In this document: positions 1-11,800 of the stretch, one piece after another | How positions within the stretch are numbered: position 1 is the first letter of the stretch | Layout of the letters: each line of letters starts with the position of its first letter | NCBI GenBank assembly: GCA_030248065.1 | Contig: JASAMV010007765.1 | Span: 117,309 to 181,308, forward strand | DNA length: 64,000 bases | From: Rhynchonema sp. JSB1_4 | Taxonomy: Eukaryota > Nematoda > Chromadorea > Monhysterida > Xyalidae | Reading direction: 5' to 3' | Position numbers and translations under genes: made by a program | Notes under the pieces: generated by a model | What the model was told of the DNA's origin: nothing | The model's input: only the letters and a program-made list of their open reading frames with translations | Database searches by the model: none

Positions 1-183
1 AGTGTGGGTTTTCAAAACTGTGTGTGTGACCCCACATTCCGATCCCTACAGCTACAAAAAGTAGGGGGAGTTCAAGACCCTACCTTGTTTCGCATCACCC
101 AACGTGCTCCGGGTACTGTTGCCAACACGAACCCCGTCGCGACACATTGCCAATGCCTGTATGATTATCATCGTCACTTTTTG

Positions 184-750
184 TTACGGTTGTAAAAACG
201 ACTGACGAAGGACTATGCTAACCGCATTGTAATCGGAAGCGTACAGGAACCCATAGGTTACCGTCGTGTCTGTGTTTTTCTTCTTGAATTCAAGGCGTTT
301 TCGCTTGAACTGCAAAGGAAGCGAAACTACTTGCAGTATCAGTTTAAAAAATAGTCACGCTACTATAAATAGATCCATGTCACAAAACAAATTGGAAAAC
401 GAAAAGTTATTCCCCCACACCATTTCCAGAGGCGTTGTGCCCTTGGCCAGAAATGCGCGGCGAATGGTCAATTTGGGCTGAATTACATTGGCGGTTTTCA
501 GTTCATGCGTTGTGATCGGCGAAGCGATGTCATCGATGTAGTCACGCGAAGCCGTGTCAACTGGCTCGAGTTTGAAAATACGCTCTGCGTTTAAAGTGAA
601 TGTGATGTGCCGTTTAAACATATCAATGTTATTTCAACTTGAAACAAAAACTCACAAACCATCTGTGCGTTTTGTTTTCCTCGGAATTGTAAAGTTCTTA
701 GATTTCTGCGCTGCTTTGGCGAAAGCGGCTATGTTGTTGAACTGTTCCAT
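184..750 (-). CDS. Small three-exon protein of unknown function
   Basis: Three exons splice in phase: 750-661 (starts MEQFNNIAAFAKAAQ), then an exon with ERIFKLEPVDTASRDYIDD ending TPLEM near 416, then a last exon starting FKRKRLEF and ending LRQSFLQP before the stop at 184-186. The first intron uses a GTTTGT donor and leaves one base, which completes the GAG codon of ERIF. An in-frame stop lies upstream of the ATG. The product is about 126 aa, basic, with no signal peptide or membrane segment. I recognise no domain. The clean splice phases and charged, non-repetitive composition argue for a real gene; function is unknown. Confidence 0.55.
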
Positions 751-936
751 CGCGGCTCGGCTTGTGCGCACCAAACGTAATCTTACACGTGCATTTATTT
801 AATCGAATGAGAGTGAGATCACCACTGTGTGAACCTATGTGATTGTTTATTATCGTTGTAGACCTGAACAGTTGCACTCTACAAATAACAACCTCAAAGA
901 ATATGCATGAAAAATCTTGGGACTTTTAAGGATGTG

Positions 937-1230
937 AAAGCAGTCTATGGGAGGTTGTCACTCAGCCCACGAATACCGTAACCCACCGCAAGCGAGATCG
1001 TTGCGAGACCCATGCTGATCGCTGCTTATCGACACGTGTATTAGTGACAGCAAGCTGGAAATTGTCATCGTGCGCGTCGATCACCAAAAATTCGAAACGT
1101 TGGTTGGTCTTGGTGCTGACACGCCAAACATGGATAAAAACAAAATGGTCTCGACACGATCCTTGCAGATCAGGATTACCGTGGGTTACGGCATTCGGGG
1201 GCTGAGTGACAACCTCCCGTAAACTGCCTT
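937..1230. mobile_element. MITE with about 50-bp terminal inverted repeats, copy 1
   Basis: The left end (GCAGTCTATGGGAGGTTGTC) recurs inverted at the right end (GACAACCTCCCGTAAACTGC). The inverted arms run on through a CCCCGAATACCGTAACCCAC-like block. A second copy lies at 35314-35603 in the opposite orientation. Copy 2 is bounded by TA on both sides, suggesting a Tc1/mariner-type TA target. There is no coding capacity. Confidence 0.8.
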
Positions 1231-1608
1231 TATTTCGATTCGATTCGACAGATTATCGAAGCAGATGCAGTATTTAAAATACATTCGTGCTGCAGGGGCG
1301 GCGACGAGGGAGGTAGAGTCGAGTGCCGGTCGGAGGGGGAATGAACCCACCAGGCGCTGTGGGGGAATGACCTGGAGTGGGGGATTTTTGGCACGTGGGT
1401 GGTATGGTTGTAGTGTACCCCCGTGGTGCAACAAGACACAAGGTTAACTAAAACCGATGGACCTGGGTTCGTGTCGAGCCCCAGTCGAAGAAAGTCATTT
1501 TTTGTTCACAAAGGATTTTGGAATGTACAGTACATGCGCTCCCCGTTATTCAGGGTTGTTTGCACAGGAAATGTTTGTTGCCGTGATGATAGGGAACTCC
1601 TATTTGAC

Positions 1609-2009
1609 CAGTGCTGTGGCTACTTTGGCGGGGCGGGTTCGGGAAGGGCACATAGGTGAAAAATCCGGGGCGGGCTGTGGGGTAGAGCACCTGGAATTTT
1701 TTTTTGGGGGGAATCCGGTTTGGGGGGAGGGGGAAGATTTTCTGGGCGGGTGGTGTACCAGATGTTTTTTTGGGTGCCAATTTTTGCACATATATCGCGG
1801 TTAGCGCGCGAATTTTTTGCACTTTAAGGATTTTCGGGCATTTTAGACAGAAAAATGGGCATTTCGAGGGCAAAAATCGGGGCGGGTTACGGATAGGGTA
1901 CCAGAGCGGGGCGGGTAGGGGGTAGGGTATCAGAGTCAGAGTGGGGCGGGTAGTGGACATTGTACCAGGTCGGAGCGGGTAGCCCATCCTCCCCCCAGCC
2001 ACAGCACTG
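1609..2009. mobile_element. hAT-like MITE, family B copy 1
   Basis: The element begins CAGTGCTGTGGCTACTTTGG and ends GCCACAGCACTG. It is flanked by a perfect 8-bp target duplication TATTTGAC (1601-1608 and 2010-2017). CAGTG ends plus an 8-bp duplication are the hAT superfamily signature. The interior is G-rich near the ends, with an AT-rich core around a GCGCGCG-type hairpin near 1800. It is non-autonomous. Confidence 0.85.
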
Positions 2010-2024
2010 TATTTGACCCATCTA

Positions 2025-2870
2025 TCCCGTGTATGGACACTTGTTGAATGTATGACAAAAATAATAAATGTCATATTTGTCATAAATGTCACACGCGTAA
2101 ACAAGTGTACATAACAGCACGACTGTTTTGTACGCTTGTTGACTGTATGACATTTATGACAATAATGTTTTGTGCAATCAACAAGTGTACAAAACAGCAC
2201 GACCGTATTGTACACTTGTTGACTGTGTGTGACAAAAATGACTTTATGACAAATAACGCAGCGTTCAGCAATTGGGTGAATCATAACAGCCAAACTACAC
2301 GAGCGAAGAGCTCAGTACTTCACACGAACAAAAACAGTACCAAATTAATAAACAGTGACAAATCTCTTTAGCGCTATGCTTTCTTCCGCGTGCCTATTTT
2401 TTTTCACGTTTCTTCGAATCACCTCATGTTGCAACCTGTACCTCTTTGATTGCATAACACGCTGAAAACGGTACGGTTACCCTGGAAACAGAAGGAAAGC
2501 CGTGATGAAAGCCCAGTTTTTAGAGCCCAAACTTTGTCAAAAACAGCTGCACACGACACGAACGTCTCAGCAAGCATGACTGCACTCTGCACAAAATGCT
2601 ATTTGTCATAAATATCGTTTTTGTCATGCAGTCAACAAGTGTACAATACAGTCGTGATGTTTTGAACACTTGTTGATTGCACAAAACATTATTGTCATAT
2701 ATGTCATATACAGTCAACAAGCGTACAATACAGTCGTGATGAAATGTACACTTGTTGACGCATGCATTAACTGTGCTCAATTTATTTTTGTCACACAGTC
2801 AACAAGCGTACAAAACGCACCCCCGTGTTTTGTACAGTTGTTTACAGTCAACAAGTGTCTAGTTACCATC
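2025..2870. repeat. Foldback-type repeat array built on an ACACTTGTTGACTGT unit, copy 1
   Basis: The block carries many alternating orientations of a GTCAACAAGTGTACAA / TTGTACACTTGTTGAC unit, separated by TGTCATAAATGTCAT-like spacers. The same block occurs in inverted orientation at 32690-33465, with long collinear matches. No gene is seen here; short open frames are by-products of the repeat. Confidence 0.8.
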
Positions 2871-3470
2871 TATCCTCGGTTCTTTCGCGCTGAATGAGTC
2901 TGCGGCTGCGGCTTCCATCCATCGAAAATGGGAATCTGACGCTGTGGTGACGGGATCCCTGTGGTGACTGACTGATGGCGGTGCGATGACCGTCGTGCAA
3001 AGCTGAACGAACTGAGATTTTTTACAAAAACACCACACTAAAATTACCACACACACAACATGCGCCTTTCGCTTTTTTTTAGTTTGCGAAAATGAACAAA
3101 GAAATTTATAAACTTCTTTCTTTCAGCTGGCCAATCAGCGGCGTGCTATAGCTAATCAGCATTGCGCCAATTAGTCGGATTGTGAAAACAACCAATCAGA
3201 ATAAAGCAATTTACATGAATTTGTCACTTTTTGAAAATTTTTGGGCAATTTCACAGAGAGATTTTATTTTTTTCAACAAGCGCAGTTGTGTTTTGTTACC
3301 ACCAAAAATGTGGTCCGGTCCGGCCCGGTTCTACTGCAAGGTCAAGGCCAAGGTCGCAACCGCACCGCAGCTTGCAGCCAAGCCAGACTGCCTTAACGAT
3401 TAGTAGCATGCGGGAAGCGGGAAACTGGCTTTTGGAGAAGTGATTTCGACTTCGTTCGCAGTTTTCTTCC
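2871..3470. other. No supported gene; cluster of CCAAT-type boxes
   Basis: I see no convincing coding sequence. Between about 3129 and 3203 there are several CCAATCAG or CCAATTAG boxes close together, which could be a promoter remnant or repeat ends. No transcript can be assigned. Confidence 0.3.
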
Positions 3471-4960
3471 CCCCATTAACTCCCCCCCCCCCCAAATCCC
3501 TCCCCACCAACAACTAAGCTCTGCGGAGGTTGCCCCCGCCCCCGAACCTAACCCACCCATTTATCTCAGGTCTTTACCTTTTTTTTTCTTTACGTTTTGC
3601 TGTACCCCCACACCACCAATTCATCTTGCCCCATCCCACTCCATTCCCACCCTCCTCCCCCTATACCAACCCCCGCCCCCCACCTCTGTCTGCTACCCCC
3701 CACCCCCCTCACTCCTTAAAACAAGACACCAGGGGTGGCGGAACATCTCCCGTCCGGGGCGTGGCCCCCCCCTCCCCCCCCCCCCAAACTATTTTTGGTT
3801 GCTGTTGTTTGTTCCCCCCCGGGACGCACCCACATTTACCGTCGGTAACCCAGATTTTTCTCTACAAATGCACAACAAGCAAGAAAAAAAAAACTCCACT
3901 CTTGCCTCCCACAACAACACCCACTTTACTTCCTCCCACATCCAAGATTTTGCCCTCTACAAAATCTCATCCTACAACTTTCCATAAAAAACCCCATTTC
4001 TACTAAAATCCATTAACCTCGGCCCGCCCCGCCGCCCCAAACCCCCCCCCCCCAACTCCAACCCCAAACTGCGGCCCCGCCCATTTTGCGCCAGGCAAAT
4101 TCAACCAACCCAAAAATTCCCAAAAAACCTCACCAATACCTATCCCCCAGCCCACCCTTCGCTCATCATTCCCCGGGTCATTTTGCCCTCCATATTTTGG
4201 GTTCACTTCATGCTTATTAACATTGCCCCCCAACTTACAATCATCCCCCCACTTAATAACCACCTCAACATCGCATTATACCCTATTCCTACTTCAACCC
4301 CCTTTTCACACAACCTCTCCTCTTCGCACAGCAGCCCCCCGCCTTCACAAAACAAACCCCCATTCCCAACACCCCATCCCTCCGACAGCCCAACCCGTCC
4401 CCTTCGAACAGCCACAGAAACCGATCGCATAGAACGCCCCCCCCCCAACCCTACCAAGCCACCCTAACCCAACCCTACCCAAACCCAAACCCAACCCCAC
4501 ACACCACCAACCTAGAAACAGGACTCTTTCCAACACCGCACCCCCCCACCACCAGCCCTCTACCCCACTTGCGGACGGGACTAATGGAGGGCATTATGCC
4601 GAGTTCTTATGTTTTCCTACCCTTACCGACCCCCACCCCCGGCCGCAACAACTACCCGCCGCTCTTCTACGTCCTCCCCCCACCCCCCACAACCCCCCCC
4701 CCCACACCCAAGAACACCAGAAAGAACGAGGGAACAGACAAAAAAAAAAAACACCAAAAAAACACACCAAACAAAACCACCAAACACAAACACAACACAA
4801 ACAAAAAAAAAAAAAACCCACAATCCCCAAATAAAAAACAACAACCAACAAAACCCCAAAACACAAAAAACAAAACCCCAAAAAACAACCCCACACCCCA
4901 CCACACCACCCCCAAACAACCAACCACACACAAAAAACCCAACCCCCCCCCCGGAGATAG
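3471..4960. other. About 1.5-kb C/A-rich, G-poor low-complexity tract
   Basis: The plus strand is dominated by runs of C and A with very little G, changing from C/T-rich text to CA-homopolymer text around 4680-4950, then returning abruptly to ordinary repeat sequence. Long frames open here are composition artefacts (Pro/Thr/Lys/Asn only). It could be a true strand-asymmetric satellite or a low-quality assembly patch. Confidence 0.6.
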
Positions 4961-5760
4961 CGGACCCTCCGTTTTTTTCGGAGGGGGAGATAGTGTACCC
5001 CCGAGGGGGGGAAGACCCAAATTCGGGAAAAAGTCACTTTTTGGGTAGAAAATTTGACCTATTTTTGCCCCTTTTTGGAAAAAATTCTTCATAAAAAGGG
5101 TATTTTAGCGACTTTTGAGAACATTGACCTGAAAATCACACATTTTAGGCCTAAAAATGCCCATTTTAGGACTAAAAAATGGCCATTTTAGGCAAAAATC
5201 GGGGGAGATAGTGTACCCGGAGGGGGAGACAGGGGGATAGTCTTCCACCCGAGGGGGAGATAGCGTACCCGAGGGGGGGACCCCCCTCCCCCCAGGAACT
5301 ACACTGAGATAAGGGTATTTTGGCGATTTTTGACGACATTGACCTAAAAATCACTCATTTTATGCCTGAAAATGCCTATTTTAGGCCAAAATTTGCATAT
5401 TTTAGGTAAAAATTGGGGGAGCAGACGTACCCGGAGGGGGAACAGTGGGGCAGGCGTACTATGGAGGGGGAACAGACGTACCCGAGGGGGGACCCCCCTC
5501 CCCCCAGGAACTACACTGCTTGCGGCCAAAAAGAGGGGGAGATACCGGCAGTGTAGTTCCTGGGGGGAGGGGGTGGGAACCCCCCTAAGGCACAGTAATT
5601 TCCCCGACCAAGGTACACTAAGACACTAGTACACTAATTCCCCTCCGGGTACACTAATTTCCCCAATTTCTGCATAAAAGATAAAATGGCTATTTTTAGG
5701 CCTAAAATCACCGTAGGGGGAGCCTCTCTTTCCCGCCAGGAACTATACTGTGTCTGTGTG
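4961..5760. mobile_element. Nested hAT-like MITEs, family A (CAGTGTAGTTCCTGG ends)
   Basis: Several family A ends lie in both orientations: CCAGGAACTACACTG at about 5294-5308 and 5505-5519, CAGTGTAGTTCCTGG at about 5549, and CCAGGAACTATACTG at about 5738. The 5549-5752 segment is bounded by both ends. The interior repeats a TTTTAGGC(C/A)TAAAAT motif also seen at 31360-31721 and 33480-33660. The structure is fragmentary and nested. Confidence 0.65.
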
Positions 5761-5828
5761 TCGAATGAAAAAATAATTTCGACAAAGGGACCAATAACTT
5801 CATTTGTCATTTTCAGACCCGACTCAGG

Positions 5829-8800
5829 ATGGCTGACGAACACCACGATGATCAGCCATGCTCATCCGACGCCCTGGAAGAATTTACAAGAAGCCTGTGT
5901 TCACAAGATCCGGACATCGCTGCGTTTATTTTCGATGATCGGCATCCAGAAGATCAAACCGATTGTGCAATTTCAAGTGACGAGTCGCGAAAGCACGGTA
6001 TCGATGCCGACAGTGCTGTGGCTACTTTGGCGGGGCGGGTGGGTAGGGTACATAGGTAAAAAAAATCCGGGGCGGGTAGGGGGTAGTGTACCTGGAATTT
6101 TGGGGGGGGGGAATTCAGTTGAGGGAGGGGGGACGATTTTGGGGGGCGGGTAGTGTACCATACAACTTTTTTTGGTGCCTGTTTTTATGTGTTATAAAGT
6201 ACATATATCGCGCGCAGCGCGCTAATTTTTGCACTTTTGAAAGCTTTCGGTCGAAGTTTGGGCATTTTTGGCCAAAAAATAGCCATTTCGAGGGTAAAAA
6301 TTGGGGCGGGTAGGGAGGTAAGGCAACGGAGTGGGGTGGGTAGGGGAGGGGGTAGTGTACCAGGTCGGAGCGGGTAGGGTACCATTGGGGGGACCCCCTC
6401 CCCCGAGCTACAGCACTGGATGTCGGTGTCAATTTTTACAAACAGGTTTTTTTGTTCTGAGCTGGGGAACGTTTGTGGAAATTTGGACCGTAGACCGGCT
6501 TTTGGCTACGGTATGTTGCGGTTGCGGTAGACTCCCGTATGAGACTGATCTGCAAGCGGTAGCGGAAGCGCTAGAAATCCATTTCGATATCGGGAATTAA
6601 CATATCGTAGCCAAAAGTAACGGTCCAACGGTCCGCACTAGACGGCCCCCTTGAGCTGAGCTCCGAGCTAAGATTGGATTAAAAAAGTTTTATTATTGAG
6701 GTTTTTTAACTTTCTTGAATTTTCAAGACCTTTTCAGACTTTTGTTATTCTGAACCACCAAAATTGCGGTTCTCAACAGGGGCGTACACTGAGCAGATTC
6801 AGGGGGTGCATTAAGTGCAGGGGGTGGTGGGCTCTATTTTTGGGCGGCTGTATTGTTTCGCTGCCCAAAATCTCAAAAAATGTTCCCAAAAATGCACCTA
6901 AAATGGAGTTCTGTCAGGGTCTTACTGGTCATTATTGAGTGTTTTTAGGTGCAAATCTTCCATAAAAGGCTTTACGTCATCATACAGTATACTCAACCGC
7001 AAACGTTGTACATAAGGTGTCTTATACAAGAACTTGACTTTACGACCCCCAAGCGGGGAATTCCAAGTTGGGGGGGGCTGTATTTTTAGGGGGCTCTATT
7101 TTTTCACTGACCTCTTTTAGGGGGCTCTATTTGGGGGGCTCTATTTTAGGGAATACGGTACATGTATGTACTTTGTAGCACATAAAAATAGGCACTCGAA
7201 AAAAACTTGTATGTACCCTACCTGCCCCGAAAAATTTCCCCCTCCCACGAAACTGAGTACCCCCATAATTCCAGGTACACTACCCCAACCCGCCCTGGAT
7301 TTTACCCCCCTATGTACCGTACCCGCCCGCCAAAGTAGCCACAGTACTGCTGGGGGGACGTCTGTTCCCCCTCCATGATGACAGTTATGAATGAACCTAC
7401 TGTTATTGGAACTTGAGCAGAGGTTCTGATGTGGATGTGGTGTGATGGTGTCAGTCGGCGATCGGCGTCAGCCAACTTAATGATATGTATATGTGCATGC
7501 AGACAGCATTGCAGAAAACAGAATTGTGCATTCCAAAATGTGAAAAACGCCTCAAGTGGGCGGAAACAAACGACACAATGATGTTTTTTTTACACTTTCG
7601 ATGCCTACCAAAAAAACTGGGCAACCCCCTTTTTTTCCGGGTAAAAAAACCGGCAACCCCTCTATGTTTTTCCAATGCCAAAAAATTGGTGCATATATTA
7701 TTTTGGCTCCCGTGAATGTCTGGATATCGGTGTCGGTGCAGTAAGCACACTTTCTCATTGTTCACCTATTTCAAAATTGTGTGCATTAACAATGTGAATG
7801 AACATTGAGAATCAGGGACCATGCAGGAGTCCTGTGCGATCAGGACTTCCACATCCGGCACGACAACAAAGCACAAGCAGGGTTCCAGATCCTTGTCAGT
7901 CTGGCTTGGCCGCAGTGTTCGGGCACGATAGACCACATAAAATTGAGGGAAGTATACCCATATCCAAAGATTCACATTCTGGCACGCGTCAAGGAGCAAA
8001 AATTCGCGCCTTCGCGCGTTTGATGACAACAAGTTTCATTAACTCTGTTGTTCACTGTTCAGAAAACCCAAAAATTTCTTATTTGCCTCTATTATTGTGA
8101 TAGAAAAATTAGAGCCAACCAAAGTAAAGGCGTAGGCGTATACAATGTCACATGTACCAGGTTTTTGGTTTGCACACGCACTGAAACAACAGTAAACCAC
8201 GATGGCATCCTGCTTGCTCCAGGATCACGACCGTCAGCAACTTCAATTGCTGATCGAGCCACTGACTTGCCGAGCCGATCAACTCGAGAATCTCGCATTC
8301 AGCTGATGTACGATCGTCGATTGCAAATCGATCGCGAAAGATCGATGCTGAAACGCAAAAACCGAAACAGCCAGTCGCTGATGGTGATGACACAGTTGAT
8401 GACGTCAACCGAGGGCAACAATGATGTACACTCGCGCAGCGTTTTTGCTGCGAAAGAGGAACAGAAACGGCCTCATAAATCGGATTTGGACATACTGCAG
8501 CGTTTGAAGGTACGTCTAGCCAGCAATAGCAGCAGCTAATCAGGCTCATTCATGTAGTTGGGGGGGGGGGGGGTAATGCCGCCAAATCGGGGTCGGGCCG
8601 TATGCCGATACCCGAGCCAACAATCTTTGTCATAAAAATCGTGCTCTGTTGTTGTGTTATGCAACATGAAAACAGCTCCCATCAACATTTTAAACTTTTT
8701 TCTGTTCGTAAAACAATGAATATCTGCAGGGTTGTTTTTTAGAACTCGTTTTCAATCGCGAAGAATGTAATATCCGATAGCTTGGAATGGAAAACATGCC

Positions 8801-11800
8801 GATACCCGATACTCTTTGGGGTTCCGATACCCGACACTTTCCAATCCCTACCGCCAAACCTGGGTCCAACTACCATGTATGTCCACCGAAGAAACGTCTA
8901 TACTCCCTCCAAACCCAGCTATGTCTAACATATCCGAACATAAACCAAAACGTGTTGATTTTAGCGCCAAAATGCCCATTTTATGGTGCAAGGCTCGAAT
9001 TTTCTTGTGTTGTTACTAACTAGTCGGGACCCGTGCCTATGGCCCGGCTACAGCGCCGCGCCCGTGCCATGCCCCCCCCCGAAGACCCGTTAGCATACCC
9101 GAAGCTACCCGTGAAAATTGACCCGTCCGCCCTTGCGAGGGAGGGGGCCACATATATACGTCTTCCTGTTTTAGTAGTATAGATACGCAGAAAGTTACCC
9201 TTTTAAGGCCCATATTAGCATGACTTTCACCTAATAGCCCTAATTTTGATCCCTGGACCAATACCCCCTCCAATGGGCATACCCGGCCAGCTGGCTATGT
9301 CTACCGAGCTCCACCCCTCCAGCTATCTATGCGTACCACCCGAACCAACTGCATCACTGGCCAGACATCTGTGTGTCGATGCAGGCGCCACCAGTCGATT
9401 TCCGCACCGGTTGCCTGGGCGTGCTGCTTCGCTGTGTCCGTGATCGGGCCAAGGTGCTAGTGACCGTTCGCAGTCGCGCTCGTGTGCGCAGTCATTTGGC
9501 CGGGTATTTGGTTGCGTTCGACAAACATTGGAACATGGTGCTGAGGGACGTCGATGAGCTGTATTTCAGGTGCGTGAACTTTAATGTTAGAGACAGTTTG
9601 AGCCCAGGCGGGCGGAGATTGTCAATGCTTATTGAGGTGGCATGTTTGCGGAAGCCGTGTCGCACTTGTCTCGACGCCCAGCATATATGTAGGTTGTTCC
9701 ACCACACTTACGGTTGGGTTGTAAAATTTGTCAACAATTGCCAAACTTCACGTCCGGTAAGAGTTGCCAGGGGTTTGGCTTTCGTGTGAGGGTCGGATGT
9801 CGTATCGTGGCAGGGATGTTCACGAAGTTGCGCTGCTGCCAGGAATTGCGCGCTGACCATGTCGAGATGGCGGTTGACAGTCAGCTGCTTGCACTCTTGG
9901 CGAAGGTGGTCTGTATTTGACATCAGATGACAGCCGGAAATGACCCTCAACGCGGCATTTTGGGCTGGCTGGATGCGGTCAATGCCCTTCTTGTTCGCGG
10001 ATGGTTTCCATACCGGCGCAGCGTAGTTTATTATAGACTTGCTGATGGCATTGAAGGTGACATTGAGGGTCTCCTTGCTTTGTCCCCAGCTAGTGCCTGC
10101 CAGCGCCTTTAGGATCGAGTTGCGCGATTGTACCCGCGACCGAATTGACTCGCAATGGCGTTCGAATCTGATGCCTGGGTCGAATACGACACCCAGAATT
10201 TTCGGGTAGGAGTCGCTGGGAAGCCGTGTGCCGTTGATGACTCTCATCTCAATCCCCACGGTCTCCACTACAATCACGTCCATACGCCGCACTTTCACCA
10301 ACTACGCAAAGGCAGACTGGGAAGGCTTCACGCTCGAGGTGGACAAAAAACTGGCCACCGCCACATCAACGGGCAACCCCCATCGTGATGAGAAGACACT
10401 CCGCTCAGCCATTCGCAAGGCGTCAAACAGGCACATTCCGACGGGGGCGCCGACGCGACTACATCCCAGGACTGTCCACAGAAACAATCGGGCTGATGAA
10501 AGAGCGTGACAAACTGCGAGAAAACAACCCAAACGCCATCGAAATCACCACGCTGAACTCGGCTATTACGTCGGCCATAAACCGTCACCATCGCGAACAA
10601 TGGCGCGACAGCCTCGCAGACTTCAGCCATCGCACCAACGCCAGCAAACTGTGGCGCCTCATCAAACGTCTGGCTGGTACCCCGCAGGCACCTAACAACC
10701 AGTCAATCTGCTTCAACGGCAAATACATCACCTCAAACAAGAAAGCCGCCAACAAATTCAATCGTCAGTTCACCGCAGCCAACACACACAAATCGAGTCG
10801 ACTGTCCCGAAAAGTAACAAGAGCCGTGAGAAGATTAAAAGCCGACAACAAGTCCAGGCTTTCCCTCGCCGAAGTCAGCGTTGCCATCAAGAACGCACGC
10901 AACTCCAGGGCCAGCGGGCCAGATGGCGTCTCCGCTCTCCACATCAAACATCTTGGCCCAGTCGCTCGACAATTCCTCACAGACATCTACAACCTCTCCC
11001 TCAACCGCAACATCATTCCCCGCATTTGGAAGCAGGCGACCATCATCCCTGGGTACAAACGCCGAACCTGCCCGAGGTCTACCTGCGTGTGCCACCGTGC
11101 ACACCAAATTCGGCGAACAATCTCCAACGTCCGGACGTCCACGTCCGTCGTACAGACTGGAGATGCCGACCGCGCAAGTCATCGGGTTTTCGGAATCGGG
11201 AACGACTAAGTCGACGCCTCGTTCCCGCGCTGAGCACCCAGTCGACACCCTACTCGACCTTGGCCACTACAACTATGCCAACTACTGCAACAGGCTCCTG
11301 TCAATATCCAACGACATCCACCCCAACCCCGGACCACCATCGAAGTACCCTTGCGCAGTGTGCAACAACGCAGTTCGCAACAACACCGCCTCAGTCCTGT
11401 GCAACACCTGCTTCAAATGGGTACATGCTTCCCGGGCCCGTAACTGTGCCAAACTGTCCGACATCAACTACTACAACAGCCAGTACCGATGTCCGACTTG
11501 CATCACAACACCGACGCCGCTACACAACCAAACCGTGTGCACCGACCCACCGGGCGAAATCAAGATCCTACAGCTCAACATCAACGGGATATCTAATAAG
11601 TCCATCGAACTGTCGAACTTCTTACACAACAATCACATCAAAGTCGCGGCACTTCAAGAAACCAAACTCGGCCGCGACTCAAAATCCCCAACAATCCCCA
11701 ACTTCACAGTCATCAGAAACGACCGCAACACACACGGTGGCGGTCTAGCGCTGTGTGTGCACGAGTCCATACGTTTCTCCACAAAACAGTTGCCCCAGCC

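Noticed and set aside
4450..4500. CCCTAACCC-like text suggesting an internal telomere repeat
   Set aside because: Units are irregular (CCCAAACCC, CCCTACCC) and merge into the C/A-rich tract; there is no regular hexamer array.
4569..5094. Overlapping open frames of 140-160 codons on both strands
   Set aside because: They consist of Pro, Thr, Lys and Asn only (or their complements) and arise from the low-complexity CA text.
7451..8032. Open frames of 88-104 codons on both strands in LSM11 intron 1
   Set aside because: No domain, signal peptide or splice support; composition resembles intron and repeat sequence.
8170..8302. Longer LSM11 exon 2 beginning upstream of 8303
   Set aside because: The frame is open, but none of the AG acceptors there matches the phase 0 end of exon 1; 8303 does. 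Kept only as an alternative.
10881..11162. Upstream 94-codon extension of the retrotransposon ORF
   Set aside because: It is out-of-frame sequence of the outer copy up to the target duplication at 11050, followed by element 5' leader, so it is not part of the native protein.
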